DNA from: Labrys sedimenti
Lineage (GTDB): Bacteria; Pseudomonadota; Alphaproteobacteria; Rhizobiales; Labraceae
NCBI RefSeq assembly: GCF_034424805.1
Contig: NZ_JAXOUF010000001.1
Span: forward strand, 620,001-684,000
Length of the DNA stretch: 64,000 nt
Reading direction: 5' to 3'
In this document: piece by piece, positions 42,259 through 51,255 of the stretch
How the letters are laid out: every line of letters begins with the position of its first letter
Position numbering within the stretch: the first letter of the stretch is position 1
Made by a program: the position numbers and the translations under genes
The notes under the pieces: generated by a model
Told to the model about the DNA's origin: nothing
Databases searched by the model: none
What the model saw: only the letters and a program-made list of their open reading frames with translations

Positions 42259-42540
42259 TCACCAACGGTGATGCCGGCCACCATGCCTGCGCCAGCCGTC
42301 ATGCCCGTGCCGTCCGCCATGCCGACGCCAGCCTTCATGGCGACCGCGCCTCCAACCGCGATGCAGGCCATTGTCATGGTGCCGGCGCCAGCCATGCTTC
42401 CCCCAGCCATGCCAGCCGACCTGCTCGGCCTGCGTTGCGGCGGAAGTGCCCAGATGAACCGGTGCGAGAGCGGATGATGGTGCGACGCTGGCTGACAACG
42501 CGCCGACGGCAATAAGGGCAGCGAGAAGAAGCTTTTTCAT
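42259..42540 (-). CDS. Small exported Trp/His/Arg/Gly-rich repeat protein
   Basis: This 93-residue protein has a signal peptide (MKKLLLAALIAVGALSASVA, cleavage likely near SSALA, residue 25). The mature part is built of short repeats of the type GWRRHGG, GRHEGW and GRHGHDGW. There is no cysteine. Similar His/Gly/Trp-rich secreted peptides occur in many rhizobia with unknown roles, perhaps metal binding or envelope association. Confidence 0.65.
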   Translation of the reverse strand: MKKLLLAALIAVGALSASVAPSSALAPVHLGTSAATQAEQVGWHGWGKHGWRRHHDNGLHRGWRRGRHEGWRRHGGRHGHDGWRRHGGRHHRW

Positions 42541-42579
42541 TGAAAATCTCCAATCGGATTTGATGACGCTGACATTCCG

Positions 42580-44112
42580 TTACGTAATATGAATGGATGC
42601 TGAATGAATTTCATTATCCGGATCCGATCGCCTCGCTCTTACTACCGCCGCGGGCTTGCCGAACCAGGCGCCGAGCGCAGCCTCGAGGCCCATTGCACTT
42701 CGGTCCCCAACCCAGGCCACATGCCCGTCGGGTCGGATCAGCACGGCGCTTGGAGACCGCACCGCGCCGATCACCGGAAGCTCGCATATCCCCTCGAATT
42801 TCGCCTCGACCAACGCGATTCGATCCGCCCATCCCCGAATGTCGAGGCTGCCGCGTTCCCCGAGATTGAGCAGCACGGGCCGGGCGTCATGCAGGAGACC
42901 GAAGAGCCGCACTGGCCCATCGGCGCCGACAAGGTCGAGATCGGGCATGCGGCGGCCGAGCAGCGGATGCCCCTCACCGAGGTCATAGTGAATGTCGAGG
43001 CCAGACATCATGGCGCAATACCAGATGCGCGGGGCATCCATTTGCATCGCCGGCGCCATCATCTGGCGCAAGGCCTTCGTGCGCTCATCGCCGCGATTGA
43101 GGGCCGTGAGTGCCAGGGTGTGCTCCAGCAGGGCCGCTCCCACCGGATGCCGTTCGGCATGGTAGGTGTCGAGCAGGTCGTCCGGCGAGATGCCCTTGGC
43201 CACCTGAGCCAGTTTCCACCCTAGATTGACCGCATCCTGCAGGCCGATATTGAGGCCCTGTCCGCCAACGGGAGAGTGCACATGGGCGGCGTCCCCGGCC
43301 AGCAACACCCGTCCCTGCCGATAGGAGGCAGCCTGTCGCGCGGCATCGGTGAACCTCGACAGCCAAGTGACATTGTGGACGCCGAAATCCGATCCATAGG
43401 CGGCGATGAGCGTTCCGCGAAGGTCATCGACCGTGGGTTTGATGCCCCGTTCGAGACGTTGTTCCGTCACGACGCCGCGGACGCGTCTACCGTCCTCCAG
43501 CCGGCCAAGGGCATAGACGCCCCTTGCGCCATGGCGCATGCCCCAGGCCGGCTCGTCCGTCATGTCGGCCTCGAAAATCAGGTAGCTGACATCGGGGTCC
43601 CATCCGGGGAAGTCTATCCCCGCCATCTTGCGGACAAGGCTGCGACCGCCGTCGCAGCCTGCAAGATATTGCGCGCGCGCCATCCGGCCATCGTTCAAGC
43701 CAATGGTGACGCCGGTGTCGTCCTGCGTGAAGCCCGTTACCTCACAGCCGCGATAGATCGGCACCGCCAACTCGGAAATCCAGTCGGCGAGAATGCGCTC
43801 GATCTTGGCCTGCCAGAGCGCGAGCGTGTAGTTGTGACGGGTCGAACGGTCGCTGGCATCCAGAACGGTTCCGGCAAACGGCACGACCCGGTGTTTTTCG
43901 CCCTGTGAGATAAAGCGATCGGCGATGCCGCGCTGGTCCAGCACCTCGATCGACCGCGGATGCAATCCGCCTGCGCGAGATCCCTCGACATCCTGGTTCA
44001 GGCGCCGCTCGACAATGGCGACATCGATACCCGCCAGGGCCAGTTCACCCGCCAGCATCAAACCGGTCGGTCCCCCTCCGGCGATGAGCACGTCATGCCC
44101 GGACAAAGACAT
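42580..44112 (-). CDS. FAD-dependent aromatic monooxygenase (PheA/TfdB family)
   Basis: This 510-residue flavoprotein hydroxylase has the FAD motif VLIAGGGPTGLMLAGELAL near residue 8, the DG motif YLAGCDGGRSLVRK near residue 155 and the second FAD motif LLAGDAAHVHSPVGGQGLN near residue 270. The C-terminal thioredoxin-like domain (LVGADGPVRLFGLLHDARPV) places it with phenol hydroxylase, TfdB and rifampicin monooxygenases. It would hydroxylate an aromatic compound with NAD(P)H and oxygen; which one cannot be said. I use the ATG at 44112, four codons into the frame. Confidence 0.87.
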   Translation of the reverse strand: MSLSGHDVLIAGGGPTGLMLAGELALAGIDVAIVERRLNQDVEGSRAGGLHPRSIEVLDQRGIADRFISQGEKHRVVPFAGTVLDASDRSTRHNYTLALWQAKIERILADWISELAVPIYRGCEVTGFTQDDTGVTIGLNDGRMARAQYLAGCDGGRSLVRKMAGIDFPGWDPDVSYLIFEADMTDEPAWGMRHGARGVYALGRLEDGRRVRGVVTEQRLERGIKPTVDDLRGTLIAAYGSDFGVHNVTWLSRFTDAARQAASYRQGRVLLAGDAAHVHSPVGGQGLNIGLQDAVNLGWKLAQVAKGISPDDLLDTYHAERHPVGAALLEHTLALTALNRGDERTKALRQMMAPAMQMDAPRIWYCAMMSGLDIHYDLGEGHPLLGRRMPDLDLVGADGPVRLFGLLHDARPVLLNLGERGSLDIRGWADRIALVEAKFEGICELPVIGAVRSPSAVLIRPDGHVAWVGDRSAMGLEAALGAWFGKPAAVVRARRSDPDNEIHSASIHIT

Positions 44113-44322
44113 CTGCCACCTCATAAATCACGGTTGAGCCCCGTTTTCTACGCGATGACCGACGTCTTGAAGCAAGAGGGGTGGGCGCCCTATATCAGGA
44201 GTGGAAGGGAGCGGCATTCGCCGGACTCGGACAGGCCGCCTGCGGATTCAGGCAGGGAATCCGCGCGGCGCCGAGCGGGCGTCTTCTTCCCGTCAGCGCA
44301 GCAACAGCCTCTACAATCAGGC

Positions 44323-45162
44323 TCACTCGGTGAAATCGGTCGAACGGGAGACCTCTTCCCAGGCCGCCATCTCCGCCTTCATCGCATCGATCTTGTCTTG
44401 GACGAGCCTGAGCGCATCGGCCCCGAGATAGAGCCGGACTGGTGGGTTCGGGGCCGAGACCAGCTTGAGCAGGGCCTGTGCCGCCTTGGCGGGATCACCC
44501 GGCTGTTTGCCGTTTTTTGCCTGCCGGGCAGCACGGATCGGGTCCATCACCGCATCATAATCGGCAAGACTGCGCTCGGAGCGAACCATCGAACGCCCGG
44601 CCCAGTCGGTGCGAAACTGGCCCGGCGCCAACGCCGTCACATGGATGCCGAACGGCTTCACTTCCTTGCCGAGCGCTTCGGAGATGCCTTCGAGGGCAAA
44701 CTTGCTGCCGCAATAATAGGTAATGCCCGGCATGGTGATGAAGCCCCCCATGGAGGTGACATTGACGATATGGCCGGAACGCCGCGCCCGCATGCCCGGC
44801 AACACCGCCTTGATCATCGCGACCGCGCCGAACACATTGGCATCGAACTGGCGGCGCATCTCCTCCAGCGACGATTCCTCCAGGATGCCCTCATGACCGT
44901 AGCCGGCGTTGTTGACGAGGACGTCGATGGCACCAGCCTCGTCCTGCGCCTGGGCAACGGCCTTCGGAACGGCATCAAAATTCGTGACATCGAGGAGCAT
45001 GGCATGCGCGCGGCCTGGTGCAAGCGTCGTGAATGCCTGTGCCGCGACCGCAGTGCGGACCGTGCCGATCACGTGGTGCCCGGCTGCGAGCGCGCCTTCG
45101 GCAAAGGCTTTGCCCAGCCCCGAACTGACGCCCGTAATGAGAAAGGTCTTGTTGTTGCTCAT
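44323..45162 (-). CDS. SDR-family oxidoreductase, target of the divergent TetR
   Basis: This 279-residue classical SDR has TGVSSGLGKAFAEGAL near residue 9, VNNAGYGHEG near residue 87 and the catalytic YYCGSKFALEG near residue 155. It resembles the group of retinol-dehydrogenase-like bacterial SDRs often placed beside TetR genes. It is divergent from the TetR gene at 45275 with an AT-rich gap, so it is probably the controlled gene. The substrate is unknown. Confidence 0.88.
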   Translation of the reverse strand: MSNNKTFLITGVSSGLGKAFAEGALAAGHHVIGTVRTAVAAQAFTTLAPGRAHAMLLDVTNFDAVPKAVAQAQDEAGAIDVLVNNAGYGHEGILEESSLEEMRRQFDANVFGAVAMIKAVLPGMRARRSGHIVNVTSMGGFITMPGITYYCGSKFALEGISEALGKEVKPFGIHVTALAPGQFRTDWAGRSMVRSERSLADYDAVMDPIRAARQAKNGKQPGDPAKAAQALLKLVSAPNPPVRLYLGADALRLVQDKIDAMKAEMAAWEEVSRSTDFTE

Positions 45163-45220
45163 GGGAGCTCCTTTTGCAGCGCGCCATCTGGCTCGCCATA
45201 TTATATCGCGACCTTAATTA

Positions 45221-45234
45221 TATATCATGATATA
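45221..45234. promoter_or_regulatory. Palindrome between SDR and TetR genes
   Basis: TATATCATGATATA is a perfect 14-base palindrome 41 bp upstream of the TetR start and 59 bp from the SDR start. It is a likely operator for that TetR protein. Confidence 0.6.
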
Positions 45235-45274
45235 GATTTTCAAGTGATGTTCGAAACAAGGAATTGAAACGGCC

Positions 45275-45916
45275 ATGGCTGGAACGGAGCGGCAACCCCT
45301 CAGGGAAAGGAACAGGCAGCTTGCCCGCGCGATCGTGCTCGATGCGGCCGAGCGGCTGCTCGAGAGGGGCGAAACAGCCGACTTCTCGATGCGGGCACTG
45401 GCGGCCGAGGCGGGCGTGGGGTTCGCGACGCCGTTCAATCATTTCGGCAGCAAGAATGCGATCATGCAGGCGCTTTCGGCCCGCCTGATCCAGCGGATGG
45501 CGGCGCAGTTCCGCGACGAGGCCCCCGCCGGTGACGCGATCGACCATGTGTTGGCAATGGGGCGGATCAGCGTCGCTCTCCTGCTGGAGAAGCCGGACGT
45601 CCATAAGGCGGTGGTGGGATCGCTCGGCATCGCCACTTCCGAGCCCGGTCCGGTGCGGCAGAACTCACGAGAGCTCTGGTCGCTGGCATTGGGGGACTTC
45701 GCTGGCATTGCCGTCGAGACGAAGACGCTCGCCGAGGCTGTGCTGGCAGACCAGCTTGCCTTCAATTTCCGGGGTTGCGTCTCGTTCTGGATCGCGGGCG
45801 AACTTCAAGATGAGGATCTTGATAGCGCTTTCCGGGTCGGCGCTTCCACGCTTCTTCTCGGCTTCGCCAGCCCGTCGCGTCGCACCGACCTGATCGAGCA
45901 GATCAGGCGCTTCTAG
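45275..45916 (+). CDS. TetR/AcrR-family transcriptional regulator
   Basis: This 213-residue repressor has an N-terminal helix-turn-helix (FSMRALAAEAGVGFATPFNH, residues about 37-56, then FGSKNAIMQAL). The remaining all-helical part would bind the inducer. It is divergent from the SDR gene and probably represses it and itself through the palindrome at 45221. The inducer is unknown. The region 45917-46146 after it has no gene I can support. Confidence 0.87.
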   Translation: MAGTERQPLRERNRQLARAIVLDAAERLLERGETADFSMRALAAEAGVGFATPFNHFGSKNAIMQALSARLIQRMAAQFRDEAPAGDAIDHVLAMGRISVALLLEKPDVHKAVVGSLGIATSEPGPVRQNSRELWSLALGDFAGIAVETKTLAEAVLADQLAFNFRGCVSFWIAGELQDEDLDSAFRVGASTLLLGFASPSRRTDLIEQIRRF

Positions 45917-46146
45917 GGGCCGTGGGACGATGCCCGGCCCATCAGGCGAGTGACTTGACAACCATCCTACCAGAAGGTGGATTGAGAGGCCTCACTTAGC
46001 GGACGGAATGAGTCATTTTTTATCCCCGTAAAGATCGGAAAATCGACTGAGGGCTCCCCCTCGATCGATCCGGCTCAACTTTGAAGGTGTGGGTTGAGTT
46101 TGCCTCCTCGACTACCTTCTAGTTGGAAGAACAATAGGAGACTGAG

Positions 46147-46632
46147 ATGTTTGGAATCTCTCCGATCGGCTGGGTGCATACACTCGGCAGCTTGCCCGCC
46201 ATTCCGCTGGCACTTTACATGCTTATTCGCCACGGGCGGATTGTACCTGGCTCGACATCCGGCATCATCTATTTCATCTCGATGGTCATCGGTGCCGCAA
46301 CGGCATTTCTCGTTGCGCATCAGCCGGTGAGCTATGTCATCGGTGCGGCGACCATCATGTTGCTGGTCGCAGGCTATGGCGTTGGGCGGCTTCCGGGGCT
46401 GGAACGTACCAAGCGCTTCATCGAGACGATCTGCCTGAGCCTGACCGTCTTCCTGCTGATGGTGCCGACGGTCACCGAGACCTTGCGCCGTGTGCCGGAC
46501 GGCCATCCCCTCGTCACCGACTTGAAGTCGCCACTCCTCCTTGGGGCTCAGGGCAGCCTTCTCGTCCTGCTCATCGTCGGCCTGACGGCCCAGATCGTCT
46601 ATCTCCGCCGACAGGGGAGGGTTGTGGCATGA
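46147..46632 (+). CDS. Integral membrane protein of unknown function
   Basis: This 161-residue protein has four clear hydrophobic helices (LGSLPAIPLALYMLIRHG, GIIYFISMVIGAATAFLV, VIGAATIMLLVAGYGVG, and LLGAQGSLLVLLIVGLTA) plus a further one at TICLSLTVFLLMVP. The pattern, with histidines in HTLGS, IRHGRI and AHQPVS, recalls small DUF2306-like or haem-related membrane proteins, but I cannot assign it. GGAGACTGAG precedes the ATG. It stands alone. Confidence 0.7.
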   Translation: MFGISPIGWVHTLGSLPAIPLALYMLIRHGRIVPGSTSGIIYFISMVIGAATAFLVAHQPVSYVIGAATIMLLVAGYGVGRLPGLERTKRFIETICLSLTVFLLMVPTVTETLRRVPDGHPLVTDLKSPLLLGAQGSLLVLLIVGLTAQIVYLRRQGRVVA

Positions 46633-46826
46633 CAGCCTCGCCGGCGTGACGGCCATCGCCGGCATGCAGCCCGGCAGGGCTAGGGCCTGCCGTCGACGCA
46701 CCCATTAACCATCATTCCACAGCGCTCATCATGCCGTGACTGATACTATCATTTTTCAGAAACCATTCATTTTTGTCTCGCTAGTTTGCTCCCCATAGCT
46801 GGGGGCGGCTTTTCTAGGAGAATATT

Positions 46827-47027
46827 ATGAAAAAGCTTATTTGCGCCGTCGTCCTTTCCATTGCGGCACTTGGTGGGACAACTCTTGCTGCCTCGGCGGC
46901 GCCCCGGCATGACTGGCGGCATCCGGGTTTTGACCGGTACCACCATCGCCCGGTGTGCAAGGTCGTCAAGACCAAGACCTTCAAGCATGGCCGGCCGGTG
47001 TGGGTGACGCGGCGCGTTTGCCGATAA
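46827..47027 (+). CDS. Small exported basic protein
   Basis: This 66-residue product has a signal peptide (MKKLICAVVLSIAALGGTTLAASA, cleavage near residue 24) and a short basic mature peptide rich in His, Arg and Val with two Cys (VCKVV..RRVCR) that could form a disulfide. A good ribosome-binding site (AGGAGAA) lies upstream. It is similar in kind to the exported repeat protein at 42259. Function unknown. Confidence 0.65.
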   Translation: MKKLICAVVLSIAALGGTTLAASAAPRHDWRHPGFDRYHHRPVCKVVKTKTFKHGRPVWVTRRVCR

Positions 47028-47059
47028 GGGCGGTTGCGAAGCGCCGGACGCAAACAGGC

Positions 47060-47085
47060 CCCCTCTGGCCCGCAGGCCGGAGGGG
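47060..47085 (+). terminator. Hairpin after the small exported protein gene
   Basis: An 11-bp stem (CCCCTCTGGCC with GGCCGGAGGGG, one G-U pair) and a four-base loop start 33 bp after the stop. No U-tract follows. Confidence 0.55.
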
Positions 47086-47263
47086 CGGTAACCGGGATAG
47101 TGAAACCCGGCTACCCGTGCGAAACTTCTCACCGTTCGCGGCTTCGCCGTCGCTCACTTTGCAGGTCTATTCCAGGCTTGGCCCCGGTAATCAGTGAATT
47201 TGATTGCCATATCCGGCAGCACGTCAAAATATTCCAAGAGATTTGGGCTGGAGACTTGGCGGC

Positions 47264-47794
47264 ATGGCGAGGATCGTCTTCGGAATGAATCTGTCCCTGG
47301 ATGGCTATGTCGACCACCAGAAATTTGCACCGGATCCCATACTCTTTCGTCACTGGATAGAGCATGTGCGCGGGCTGGCGGGCAGCGTCTACGGCCGCCG
47401 CATGTACGAGGTCATGCGCTATTGGGATGAAGATCATCCTGAATGGACCCCGGAGCTTCGCGATTTCGCGGTGGCGTGGCGGGAACAACCGAAATGGGTC
47501 GTATCGCGTTCGTTGAAATCGGTCGGCCCTAACGCCACGCTGGTCGCGGATGACGTCGCAGCGGTGATGGGCCGGCTGAAGAGTGAGGTCGTCGGAGAGA
47601 TTTCCGTTTCAGGACCAGAGCTGGCGCAAAGCCTGACCGATCTTGGCCTCATCGATGAATATCGCCTCTATTTTCACCCGGTCGTGCTTGGTCGCGGCAA
47701 GCCGTTCTTTGCAGGCCCCCGACCGGCGCTGCGCCTTGTGGCCAGCGAGTTGATCGGCACGGATGTGATCCGGTTGACCTATGTGCCGGCCTGA
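47264..47794 (+). CDS. Dihydrofolate reductase-family protein (RibD C-terminal-like)
   Basis: This 176-residue protein has the fold of RibD-C/DHFR-like reductases. It opens with RIVFGMNLSLDGYVDHQKF and has GSVYGRRMYEVMRYWDE near residue 43, GEISVSGPELAQSLTDLGLI near residue 112 and the usual YRLYFHPVVLGRGKPFF. NADPH-dependent reduction of an unknown substrate is expected; these are not the housekeeping FolA. The start at 47264 is chosen since the upstream frame does not look like protein. Confidence 0.85.
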   Translation: MARIVFGMNLSLDGYVDHQKFAPDPILFRHWIEHVRGLAGSVYGRRMYEVMRYWDEDHPEWTPELRDFAVAWREQPKWVVSRSLKSVGPNATLVADDVAAVMGRLKSEVVGEISVSGPELAQSLTDLGLIDEYRLYFHPVVLGRGKPFFAGPRPALRLVASELIGTDVIRLTYVPA

Positions 47795-47996
47795 TCACGC
47801 AACCGACCGGGAAGATTGCGTCGATGCTACAGGCAATCATCGCCGCGTCGCCGGCCTGTCTGATCATGTCTGGGAGACAGCCATTCCAGCCGGCAGGCCT
47901 GGAACCAACGGCGGGCAAGACTGTTTAGCTCTAGCTTCGGCATGACGCTCACATGCCCTTCAGCCGGGTGACCGGCAATTTTGAAAGACTTGCATC

Positions 47997-48437
47997 ATGA
48001 ATATTTCGCCCAGATTTCGTACAATCGTGGCCGCGGTTATCGCCACGGCGGGCATCGGTCTCGCCAGTTCCGCGCAGGCCGACAGCGGTACGATCCGCTT
48101 TTACGTCTACAAGGCTGCCTTCTTCGTGGGTGGCTCCGGAGGCGAGGGCACCCTGACCTTCCATGGTCGCCGCTATCCCATCTCCATCGGCGGCATCTCG
48201 GGCGGCCTGGCTTTTGGGGCTTCCAAGACCTATTTCCAAGGCAGGGTGCGCAATATTTATCGCGTCCGAGATGCGACGGGGGTCTATGGCGCGGCGGGCG
48301 GCGGCGGCGCCGTCGGCAGGGGCGCGCAGGTGATCGTCATGACCAACGGAAAGGGAGCCCGGCTCGAGCTCCAAGGCCGGCAGGTCGGCCTGCAGGTCAA
48401 CGCCGATGTCACCGGCCTTGCGATTTCGATGAAGTAA
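47997..48437 (+). CDS. Exported glycine-rich protein, possibly EipA/DUF1134-like
   Basis: This 146-residue protein has a signal peptide (TIVAAVIATAGIGLASSAQA, cleavage near residue 28). The mature part is Gly-rich with beta-strand character: FYVYKAAFFVGGSGGEGTLT, GGLAFGASKTYFQG and YGAAGGGGAVGRG. The pattern resembles periplasmic DUF1134/EipA proteins of Brucella and rhizobia, but it is shorter and I am not certain. It is the last gene before the integrated element. Confidence 0.6.
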   Translation: MNISPRFRTIVAAVIATAGIGLASSAQADSGTIRFYVYKAAFFVGGSGGEGTLTFHGRRYPISIGGISGGLAFGASKTYFQGRVRNIYRVRDATGVYGAAGGGGAVGRGAQVIVMTNGKGARLELQGRQVGLQVNADVTGLAISMK

Positions 48438-48443
48438 GGGGTG

Positions 48444-48477
48444 CGGTGTCGGCGGGCCGGCCCGGCTTCCGACACCG
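48444..48477 (+). terminator. Hairpin terminator after the exported protein gene
   Basis: The stem CGGTGTCGG/CCGACACCG (9 bp) encloses a 16-base GC-rich loop, seven bases after the stop codon. It is followed by AAACATC but no long U-tract. Confidence 0.6.
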
Positions 48478-48508
48478 AAACATCAATCGCTTGGACGAAG
48501 AAAATAAA

Positions 48509-48522
48509 TGGCGGAAGGGGTG
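48509..48522. other. Candidate left attachment core (tRNA 3'-end-like)
   Basis: TGGCGGAAGGGGTG is, on the minus strand, CACCCCTTCCGCCA: it reads like the acceptor and CCA end of a tRNA (serine-type tRNAs often end ..CCGCCA) with no tRNA body following. It lies 186 bp before the integrase. This is what attL looks like when the complete tRNA was kept at the other end of the element. Which tRNA is uncertain. Confidence 0.45.
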
Positions 48523-48707
48523 TCCGCCTAACTATATGCTACAGAAGTCCACGGATACCCCATATATCACTGAAAAAGCCCGATATCCTTCGGATATTCC
48601 GGCCAATTTTGCCCTAGTCTCTATGGCGTAGCACCGAAATCTCTGCTACAAAATGGGACCGAATTTGGGACCCCCCAAGGCGGTCCCATTTCTTTTGAGG
48701 CAGTCCA

Positions 48708-49931
48708 ATGGCCCGGCAACTAAACAAACTCAGTGCACGCGCAGTACAGGCCGTCACTCGTCCAGGCCGCTATGGTGATGGGGGAGGGCTGTCCCTGGTC
48801 GTTTCCGCTGACGGAAGGCGGCGGTGGGTCTATCGCTTTACTATCGATGGAAAGACACAGGATCTTGGCCTCGGCGGTGCACGCGATATGGGCCTCGCCC
48901 GAGCCAGGGAGTTGGCGACTGATGCGCGGCGCCTCGTGTCGGAAGGGAAAAACCCGCTAGATGCCAGGGTCGCCGCAAAGCAGGAGGCGGCCGCAAAGGC
49001 CATTACGTTCGGCGACGCCGCTGACGACCTGATCAAATCGATGGCGCCTGGCTGGAAAAATGCCAAGCACAAGGCGCAGTGGGAAATGACGCTCGGCAAC
49101 ACCTATTGCAAATCCATCCGCGCGATGGATGTCGCCAAGATCCGAACCGAGCATGTCCTGGCGGTTTTAAAGCCGATCTGGCAGGCGAAGGCCGAGACGG
49201 CATCGCGCATCCGTGGTCGGATCGAGCGGGTTCTAAATTCGGCAAAGGCGGCCGGGTTTATTCGGTCCCCATGGGAGAACCCCGCTCGCTGGTCGGGGCA
49301 CCTCGATCATATTCTCCCGAAGCGTGCCAAGCTCACTCGTGGTCATCACGAGGCAATGCCGTACGACCAGTTGCCGGCGTTCATCAAAGCCTTGCATACG
49401 CGTGAGGGCAACGCGGCGCTCGGGCTTGAACTCACCATTCTGACGGCGGCCAGGACGGGAGAGATCATCAATGCCAGGCTCAGCGAGTTTGATATCGAAA
49501 AGGCGATCTGGATTATTCCTGCGGAGAGAATGAAGGCCAAGCGGGAGCATCGCGTTCCGTTGTCGCCTCGTGCTGTGGAGATTGTGGAGACGCTCAGGCT
49601 TCAGAAAAGCGAATGGTTGCTGCCGGGTTCTCAGCCAACGAAGGCTATCTCGAACATGGCAATGGCGATGCTGCTGACCCGCATGGACCAGGACGTAACC
49701 GTTCACGGCTTCCGATCGGCCTTCAAGGATTGGGCGGCAGAGTGCACGCCTTTCCCGAATGAGGTGAGCGAGGCCGCTCTGGCGCATATTGTCGGCGACA
49801 AGGTCGAAGCTGCTTATCGCCGTGGTGATCTCTTCGAGAAACGGCGCAAGTTGATGGAGGCCTGGGCCACTTTCTGCTCGACGCCGCCAGCGGGGAATGT
49901 CGTGCCGATGCATCGGGCCGCAACTCCATAG
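48708..49931 (+). CDS. int: Tyrosine-type site-specific integrase (P4-like, DUF4102)
   Basis: This 407-residue recombinase inserts and excises the element. The N-terminal arm-binding domain has GDGGGLSLVVSADGRRRWVY, the core-binding domain follows, and the catalytic domain has Arg in TAARTGEIINAR, His and Arg in VHGFRSAFKDWA, His in LAHIVGDKVEAAYRRGD and the nucleophile Tyr in the same last motif. The upstream 100 bp contain repeated TGGGACC sequences that may be arm-type binding sites, for example at 48652-48658 and 48665-48671. Confidence 0.93.
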   Translation: MARQLNKLSARAVQAVTRPGRYGDGGGLSLVVSADGRRRWVYRFTIDGKTQDLGLGGARDMGLARARELATDARRLVSEGKNPLDARVAAKQEAAAKAITFGDAADDLIKSMAPGWKNAKHKAQWEMTLGNTYCKSIRAMDVAKIRTEHVLAVLKPIWQAKAETASRIRGRIERVLNSAKAAGFIRSPWENPARWSGHLDHILPKRAKLTRGHHEAMPYDQLPAFIKALHTREGNAALGLELTILTAARTGEIINARLSEFDIEKAIWIIPAERMKAKREHRVPLSPRAVEIVETLRLQKSEWLLPGSQPTKAISNMAMAMLLTRMDQDVTVHGFRSAFKDWAAECTPFPNEVSEAALAHIVGDKVEAAYRRGDLFEKRRKLMEAWATFCSTPPAGNVVPMHRAATP

Positions 49932-50026
49932 AACACGAACACGCAGGGATAGGCCGGCCAGCCGAAAAGCCGAGTCGCACCACTTGGTTTCCCTGTGTGC
50001 CCTTTGGTGCTTCGCAAGGTGCTGCG

Positions 50027-50776
50027 ATGTTACGACGAGATACGCCCGGCCTAATTACGCCTGCAGAAGCGACTTTGCGCATTGCAAAAGCCAAAGACCC
50101 CGCAATATGGCGTATGGAAAGCTTGGGGGACGAGGAGCAGCGTGCTTGGACAAGCTTTATCTCCAACCATGATTTTGACCAGCTAACACGATGGCTTTCG
50201 GCCAAATACGTGTCGACGCCCAATGAGCAGAATGGTTTCCCGCTCTCGCCGGGAGGGCGTAGGTGGACATGCGTCTATTCGGCCACGCAATTCCTGTTGG
50301 ATAAACTTGTAGATCGCACTGTAGTTGCGAAATATCTCTATGTGGATGGTGCCCTGGAGGATCTTGCCGGCTGGGAGTGCAATGACACGTTCCTAAAGCT
50401 TCTGCAGATGGGTGGTGTTCGCGGCAAATTCGGTTCTTTATTTCTCGAACTCTACAACCAACCTGTGCGAAAGATGGATGGCTGGATTCTTTTTGAGCCG
50501 GCCGACATCGCAGCGGTATCAGCGCGGACGCCGCCGAAAGACCGCTCGGCGATTGATACGGCCGATCCCTTCCGTGAAATGCGTAGCACTTCTGTAGATT
50601 TCAACAACATCCTCGATGCTATCAATGCTCTTTGGGGTAGTGAATTACCCAAGGTCAATTACGTTAAGCAAGATCAGGCCATCGCAAATTGGCTCACAGC
50701 GCAAGGACGCGCCGTCCCTGCGGGGTTAACGAGGACAACGCGGCGCATTCGAAAAAAATTAGAAAAATCAAAGTGA
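50027..50776 (+). CDS. Hypothetical protein of the integrated element
   Basis: This 249-residue soluble protein has no recognised domain. Features seen are a charged N-terminus, a central block with RRWTCVYSATQFLLDKL, and a basic C-terminal tail (TRTTRRIRKKLEKSK). AAGG lies before the ATG at 50027; a GTG start at 49997 would add ten residues. It follows the integrase on the same strand. Composition is less GC-rich than the chromosome, which supports foreign origin. Confidence 0.55.
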   Translation: MLRRDTPGLITPAEATLRIAKAKDPAIWRMESLGDEEQRAWTSFISNHDFDQLTRWLSAKYVSTPNEQNGFPLSPGGRRWTCVYSATQFLLDKLVDRTVVAKYLYVDGALEDLAGWECNDTFLKLLQMGGVRGKFGSLFLELYNQPVRKMDGWILFEPADIAAVSARTPPKDRSAIDTADPFREMRSTSVDFNNILDAINALWGSELPKVNYVKQDQAIANWLTAQGRAVPAGLTRTTRRIRKKLEKSK

Positions 50777-50883
50777 TAGAGTAACTGCCGCTTTTGCCGC
50801 CCTTTGTGCCGCTCTCGCCGGTACCAAACGATAGGCTGCCGGCTCATTTTCTACCTGCGTTCACCGAAGTGAAGAGGTAGACC

Positions 50884-51174
50884 ATGAAAGCCTGCTCCCA
50901 CACCGCTCCTGTCACAGCCCAAGCTGCAGATACAGCCATAGCGCGTGTTCTCGTTGACAAACTGCCGCCAGCTACCCGCGGCAACGCGCACCCCGCTCAG
51001 CGAGTCTCCTATCTCATGAAGGAGATACCCGCGGTCACCGGCCGGGGTCTTTCGACGGCATATCGCGACGCCAAACTTGGCAAGCTCAAGGTTCGCAAGA
51101 GCGGCCGCTCTTCGATCGTCCTGCTCGACGATCTGATGGCCTGGCTTGGCGCCACCGACACCACCAATCCCTGA
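50884..51174 (+). CDS. Small AlpA/excisionase-like DNA-binding protein
   Basis: This 96-residue protein carries a short helix-turn-helix of the MerR/AlpA type: LMKEIPAVTGRGLSTAYRDA, then a basic wing KLGKLKVRKSGRSSIVLLDD. Such proteins act as excisionases or early activators in P4-like elements and phage satellites. It sits between the integrase side and the replication genes, as expected for a regulator. GTGAAGAGG precedes the ATG. Confidence 0.7.
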   Translation: MKACSHTAPVTAQAADTAIARVLVDKLPPATRGNAHPAQRVSYLMKEIPAVTGRGLSTAYRDAKLGKLKVRKSGRSSIVLLDDLMAWLGATDTTNP

Positions 51175-51255
51175 ACAAACAAACGACCGACGCTCTGGCA
51201 AGCGCCGGCCGGGAATTTGTTCGCTCGCAACTCCTCATTCACGGTGAGAAGTCAC

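Noticed and set aside
47028..47263. Additional gene in the gap before the DHFR-like gene
   Set aside because: Open frames are short, lack ribosome-binding sites and are crossed by a hairpin; no protein-like content was seen.
48438..48707. Intact tRNA or tmRNA gene as integration target
   Set aside because: Only a 14-base 3'-end-like stretch is present; no cloverleaf can be drawn from the flanking bases.
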